From Paraburkholderia rhizosphaerae (GTDB taxonomy: Bacteria; Pseudomonadota; Gammaproteobacteria; Burkholderiales; Burkholderiaceae): a stretch of 64,000 bases of DNA. A program made the translations under genes and the position numbers. The notes under the pieces were generated by a model. It did no database searches and had not been told where the DNA came from. It was given only the letters and a program-made list of their open reading frames with translations. The stretch spans positions 183,519 to 247,518 of the forward strand of contig NZ_SORE01000010.1 of the NCBI RefSeq assembly GCF_004366595.1, written 5' to 3'. Below are positions 62,675 to 64,000 of the stretch, piece by piece (within the stretch, counting starts at the first letter, position 1; each line of letters starts with the position of its first letter).

Positions 62675-63745
62675 ATGAATGCACTCGAACATCAACTCGA
62701 CTACCCCTTTGGCGATTCGCTACCCGAGCCGGGCACCGCGCACGAAGTCGCGCCCGGCGTGCACTGGCTGCGCATGCCGCTGCCGTTTGCGCTCGACCAC
62801 ATCAACCTGTGGCTGCTGCGCGATGAAATCGACGGGCAGTCTGGCTGGACAGTAATCGATTGCGGCATCGCATCGGATACGATCAAGGCCAACTGGGAGC
62901 GCGTGTTCGATACCGGACTCGACGGCTTGCCAGTGCTGCGTGTGATCGTTACGCACTGTCACCCGGATCATCTCGGTCTTGCGCACTGGGTCTGTGAAGG
63001 GGGCGACCGGCACCGCTGGCAAGTGCGCTTGTGGATGTCGCTCGGCGAGTATGTGCTGGGCCGCGTGATGGCTACCGGCGCGGGTTCGAACGCGGGCGGG
63101 GAAGGCGCCGCGCGGCATTTCGCGCAGCACGGACTCGCAGACCCCGAGTTGCTTGATCGACTGCGCAATCGCAACAGTTATTACCCCAGCCTCGTGCCTG
63201 CGATTCCGGGCCAGTACTGGCGCATGCGCGAAGGCGATGGAGTTGAAATTGGCGGTCGCACATGGCGTATGGTCACCGGATTCGGTCACTCGCCCGAACA
63301 CTGCGCGCTGCATTGCGAAGACGCGCGCGTGCTGATTTCCGGCGATATGGTGTTGCCGCGCATCTCGACGAATGTGTCGGTGTTCGACATCGAGCCGGAA
63401 GGCAACCCGCTCGAGCTTTATCTGCAGTCGCTCGGGCGCTACGAACCGATGGCGGCCGACACGCTTGTGCTGCCCTCGCATGGCAAGCCGTTTCGCGGTT
63501 TGCACACACGTATTGCGCAGTTGCGCGACCATCACGCGGCGCGGCTTGACGACGTACGTGCGGCCTGCGCGGAAGAGCCGCGCAGCGCCGCCGATATCGT
63601 GCCGCTGATGTTCCGTCGCAAGCTCGACCTGCATCAACTGACATTTGCGATGGGCGAGGCGCTCGCCCATCTGCATTTGCTATGGCATGCAGGGGAACTG
63701 AAGCGCGTTAAAGATGCGGACGGTGTGACGCGCTTTCACCCGTGA
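62675..63745 (+). CDS. MBL-fold metallo-hydrolase
   Basis: 356 residues of metallo-beta-lactamase fold with zinc motif THCHPDHLG and further ligands in GHSPEHCAL, ISGDMVL and LPSHG. Close in plan to the glyoxalase-II-like thioesterase family with a C-terminal extension (LFRR/MFRRKLDLHQLTFAMGEALAHL). Divergent from the LiuR-like regulator and probably controlled by it. Likely hydrolyses an acyl-thioester; substrate unproven. ATG 62675 chosen. Confidence 0.87.
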   Translation: MNALEHQLDYPFGDSLPEPGTAHEVAPGVHWLRMPLPFALDHINLWLLRDEIDGQSGWTVIDCGIASDTIKANWERVFDTGLDGLPVLRVIVTHCHPDHLGLAHWVCEGGDRHRWQVRLWMSLGEYVLGRVMATGAGSNAGGEGAARHFAQHGLADPELLDRLRNRNSYYPSLVPAIPGQYWRMREGDGVEIGGRTWRMVTGFGHSPEHCALHCEDARVLISGDMVLPRISTNVSVFDIEPEGNPLELYLQSLGRYEPMAADTLVLPSHGKPFRGLHTRIAQLRDHHAARLDDVRAACAEEPRSAADIVPLMFRRKLDLHQLTFAMGEALAHLHLLWHAGELKRVKDADGVTRFHP

Positions 63746-63769
63746 CGGGAGGCCCGCCAAGCGGCGCGT

Positions 63770-64000
63770 TCACGGCTCGTGACGCAAATAGCCGACCTTC
63801 GATGGGTCGCGCATCCTGAGCGACACAACCAGACCGATCGCGCACATCGCGGATACGTACCAGTAGAAGTTCGTCTCACTGCCTGCTTGCTTGAGCCACA
63901 GCGCGACATATTCGGCCGAGCCACCGAAGATCGCATTGGCCACCGCGTACGACAGCCCGACGCCGAGCGCGCGCACTTCAGGCGGGAACATCTCCGCCTT
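63770..64000 (-). CDS. MHS-type MFS transporter, C-terminal fragment (cut by window)
   Basis: The last ~76 codons of a minus-strand gene are in the window; the 5' part continues past 64000. [27 protein letters not shown] and the terminal helix [21 protein letters not shown] are typical of the metabolite:H+ symporter branch of the MFS (KgtP/ProP-like). It is an inner-membrane transporter for an organic acid. Alpha-ketoglutarate is a usual substrate of close relatives; not proven here. Confidence 0.87.
   Translation of the reverse strand, partial: KAEMFPPEVRALGVGLSYAVANAIFGGSAEYVALWLKQAGSETNFYWYVSAMCAIGLVVSLRMRDPSKVGYLRHEP

Noticed and set aside
1..64000. CRISPR arrays, tRNA/rRNA genes and intact transposases
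   Set aside because: I looked for regular direct repeats, cloverleaf-like sequences and transposase motifs and saw none. A tRNAscan or CRISPR-finder run would be decisive.

Overview
This window is high-GC DNA (roughly 60-65% G+C by eye) with gene content typical of the Burkholderia/Paraburkholderia group of Betaproteobacteria. The markers are a compact bioA-bioF-bioD-bioB cluster, aceK, a fused isobutyryl-CoA mutase, a fused indolepyruvate:ferredoxin oxidoreductase, a Gram-negative porin followed by a LysR gene, and many 4-nt ATGA gene overlaps. It reads as chromosome. I see no rRNA, tRNA, CRISPR array, intact insertion sequence or prophage. Assignments rest on motif recognition, not on database searches.

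Region 1 (1-11.3 kb) is the standout. A stressosome-type partner-switching module (RsbR-like and RsbS-like STAS proteins, an RsbT-like kinase, and an RsbX-like PP2C phosphatase carrying its own GHKL domain) runs in overlapping genes into a histidine kinase whose N-terminus is an RsbT-like ATPase domain. A receiver-kinase-receiver hybrid and a 1655-residue multi-domain hybrid kinase follow. No sigma-B, anti-sigma or anti-anti-sigma gene of the usual kind is seen. The layout suggests that stressosome output passes into two-component phosphorelays.

Region 2 (11.3-31 kb) is mixed. It holds a DUF2239 gene behind a pair of TACCCGGGTA palindromes; a lower-GC patch with a secreted S8 protease; a candidate antisense-strand small RNA; an NCS2 nucleobase permease; an EAL phosphodiesterase; CutC; a giant indolepyruvate oxidoreductase; and a KirBac potassium channel. 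Two tiny, possibly paralogous genes, a LacI/AGE-epimerase/PfkB-kinase operon, an EAL-CBS-GGDEF protein and an SBF-type transporter come next.

Region 3 (31-49.2 kb) holds a small exported protein, a porin, a LysR regulator, IcmF, an orphan ~675-residue protein that looks secreted or effector-like, nitronate monooxygenase, a fluoroacetate-dehalogenase-like hydrolase, a divergent Lrp/DMT-exporter pair, a six-gene catabolic operon (ghrA-like, HMG-CoA lyase, YbaK, DUF1289, MaoC, MBL hydrolase), an RBBP9-type hydrolase and a 58-residue coiled-coil/membrane protein.

Region 4 (49.5-64 kb) holds the biotin operon, a secreted alpha/beta hydrolase, and a carbonic anhydrase-thiolase-acyl-CoA dehydrogenase-YchJ operon. 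It continues with isocitrate dehydrogenase kinase/phosphatase, a LiuR-like MerR regulator with a matching palindromic box, a divergent MBL-fold hydrolase, and the 3' end of an MHS-type MFS transporter cut by the window edge. The metabolic theme of regions 3 and 4 is acyl-CoA, branched-chain and C2 metabolism, with the LiuR-like regulator as a plausible local controller.
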